From contig JAUCEF010000005.1 of assembly GCA_033558025.1 (NCBI GenBank), positions 4,278,001 through 4,342,000 of the forward strand: 64,000 nt of DNA, in the 5' to 3' direction. A program made the translations under genes and the position numbers. The stretch comes from Phytophthora sp. 'mugwort'. Lineage: Eukaryota > Oomycota > Peronosporomycetes > Peronosporales > Peronosporaceae. The notes below the pieces were generated by a model. It was given only the letters and a program-made list of their open reading frames with translations, was not told where the DNA came from and ran no database searches. Positions 63,258 to 64,000 of the stretch are shown piece after piece; position 1 is the first letter of the stretch, and each line of letters begins with the position of its first letter.

Positions 63258-64000
63258 ATGAGCAGTACCGGCGCCGGATACGACTACTCGGCGGGCACGT
63301 TCTCGCCCGAGGGCCGCATCTTCCAAGTCGAATACGCCAAGAAGGCCGTCGAGAACAGCGGGTAATATATATATACGGCCAATTAAGTGGGCTACACCCC
63401 TTCGACTTTGGCACCGGCATCAGACGATTAACTGAGGTAAACTACGTGTTTATTGCAGCACGACCATTGGTATTAAGTGCACAGACGGCATCATCATGGG
63501 CGTGGAGAAAACGCTGCTGAGCAAGATGCTGGTGCCCGGTACGCACCGCCGGATCTACGCCATCGACCGCCACGTGGGGCTATCCATGGCCGGACTTGTG
63601 GCCGACGGCCGCCAGCTTGTGAACCGCGCGCGCGAGGAGGCGCTCAACTACAAGAAAAACTACGGCGGTAGCATCCCGCCGCACCTCTTGGCGGAGCGCA
63701 TGGGCCAGTTCGTGCACTACTACACGCTATACGGTTCCATCCGGCCCTTCGGTACGGCCATCATGCTTGCCGGTTACGATCAGGACACCAAGAAGTCCAG
63801 CCTCTACATGGTTGAGCCTTCGGGAGTCACCTACGTACGTTCACTTACAGACAGAATATCAGTATAGACTGTAGCGAGGAGGAGGATTGTTGACTGAAGA
63901 CATGGATTGTTTTTTATTAATGTTGCAGAGCTACCGCGGCTGCGCGCTGGGTAAGGGCCAGCAGTCGGCCAAGACAGAGATCGAAAAGTACAAGCTCTTC
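63258..64000 (+). CDS. PSMA3: Proteasome subunit alpha type-3 (alpha7), 5' part
   Basis: Exons 63258-63361, 63459-63834 and 63929 onward, cut by the window end. [20 protein letters not shown] and [15 protein letters not shown] are the alpha-subunit N-terminal signature (YD-x-SxxxFSPxGRxxQVEYA). [17 protein letters not shown] and [20 protein letters not shown] follow. [20 protein letters not shown] and [20 protein letters not shown] match PSMA3. Alpha subunits form the outer rings of the 20S core and gate substrate entry; they are not proteolytic. First intron contains a (TA)n run. About 24 codons of exon 3 are visible, and the acidic C-terminal tail lies outside the window. Confidence 0.95.

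Overview
The window reads as nuclear DNA of an oomycete, most likely Phytophthora or a close peronosporalean relative. The evidence is compact genes with short GT-AG introns (mostly 60-85 bp), GC-rich coding sequence, flagellar genes in a non-animal, and degraded Copia, hAT, Crypton-like, Merlin and pogo-like elements. This assignment is inference from content; no marker gene was searched.

The first 20 kb is a transposon graveyard with no intact gene. A Copia retrotransposon relic (1-4896) is split by a hAT element (614-2763) whose inverted ends and 8-bp target duplication are still visible. The Copia polymerase core was later destroyed by an inverted duplication at 3861-3947. A palindromic 43-bp satellite lies at 5305-5566. 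From 9.2 to 17 kb several broken transposase-type genes all lie on the minus strand: Crypton-like tyrosine recombinase 1 (9263-11779), a Ulp1-like peptidase fragment (12461-13160), a Merlin DDE transposase (14645-15443) and Crypton-like recombinase 2 (15990-16963). The two recombinases share upstream non-coding motifs. A pair of tRNA-derived SINE-like units (18166-18420) and a truncated pogo-like transposase (18516-19396) follow.

From 20.1 kb to the end the window is gene-dense housekeeping sequence. The order is: ankyrin-FYVE protein (-), 70-aa two-exon protein (-), MFSD5-like transporter (+), VAMP7-like R-SNARE (-), radial spoke protein 3 (+), small Tudor-like protein with a myristoylation-type N-terminus (-), ankyrin-SAM protein (+), CFAP144/FAM183-like ciliary protein (-), TBC1D23-like TBC-rhodanese protein (-), membrane ubiquitin-like protein (-), Rpp38-like L7Ae protein (+), tRNA dimethylallyltransferase (+), DDX51/Dbp6-like helicase (-), Tsr1 (+), BAG6-like ubiquitin-like protein (-), PH-like protein (-), VWA8 (+, 14 exons), purple acid phosphatase (+) and proteasome subunit alpha type-3 (+, cut by the window edge). 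Exon models were built by hand from splice signals and checked for reading phase; totals are divisible by three in every multi-exon model that is complete in the window.

Functional groupings: flagellum (RSP3, CFAP144-like), endosome/Golgi trafficking (FYVE, VAMP7, TBC1D23), ribosome and RNA processing (Dbp6 and Tsr1 head to head; Rpp38 and TRIT1 nearby), and protein quality control (two ubiquitin-like proteins, the proteasome subunit). The sharp change at about 20 kb from repeats to genes fits the partitioned genomes known in Phytophthora. I did not find a convincing wholly new system. The best candidates for a second look are the SINE pair, the Crypton-like cluster with shared 5' modules, the fold-back insertion in the Copia polymerase, and the two GC-AG introns with identical donors.
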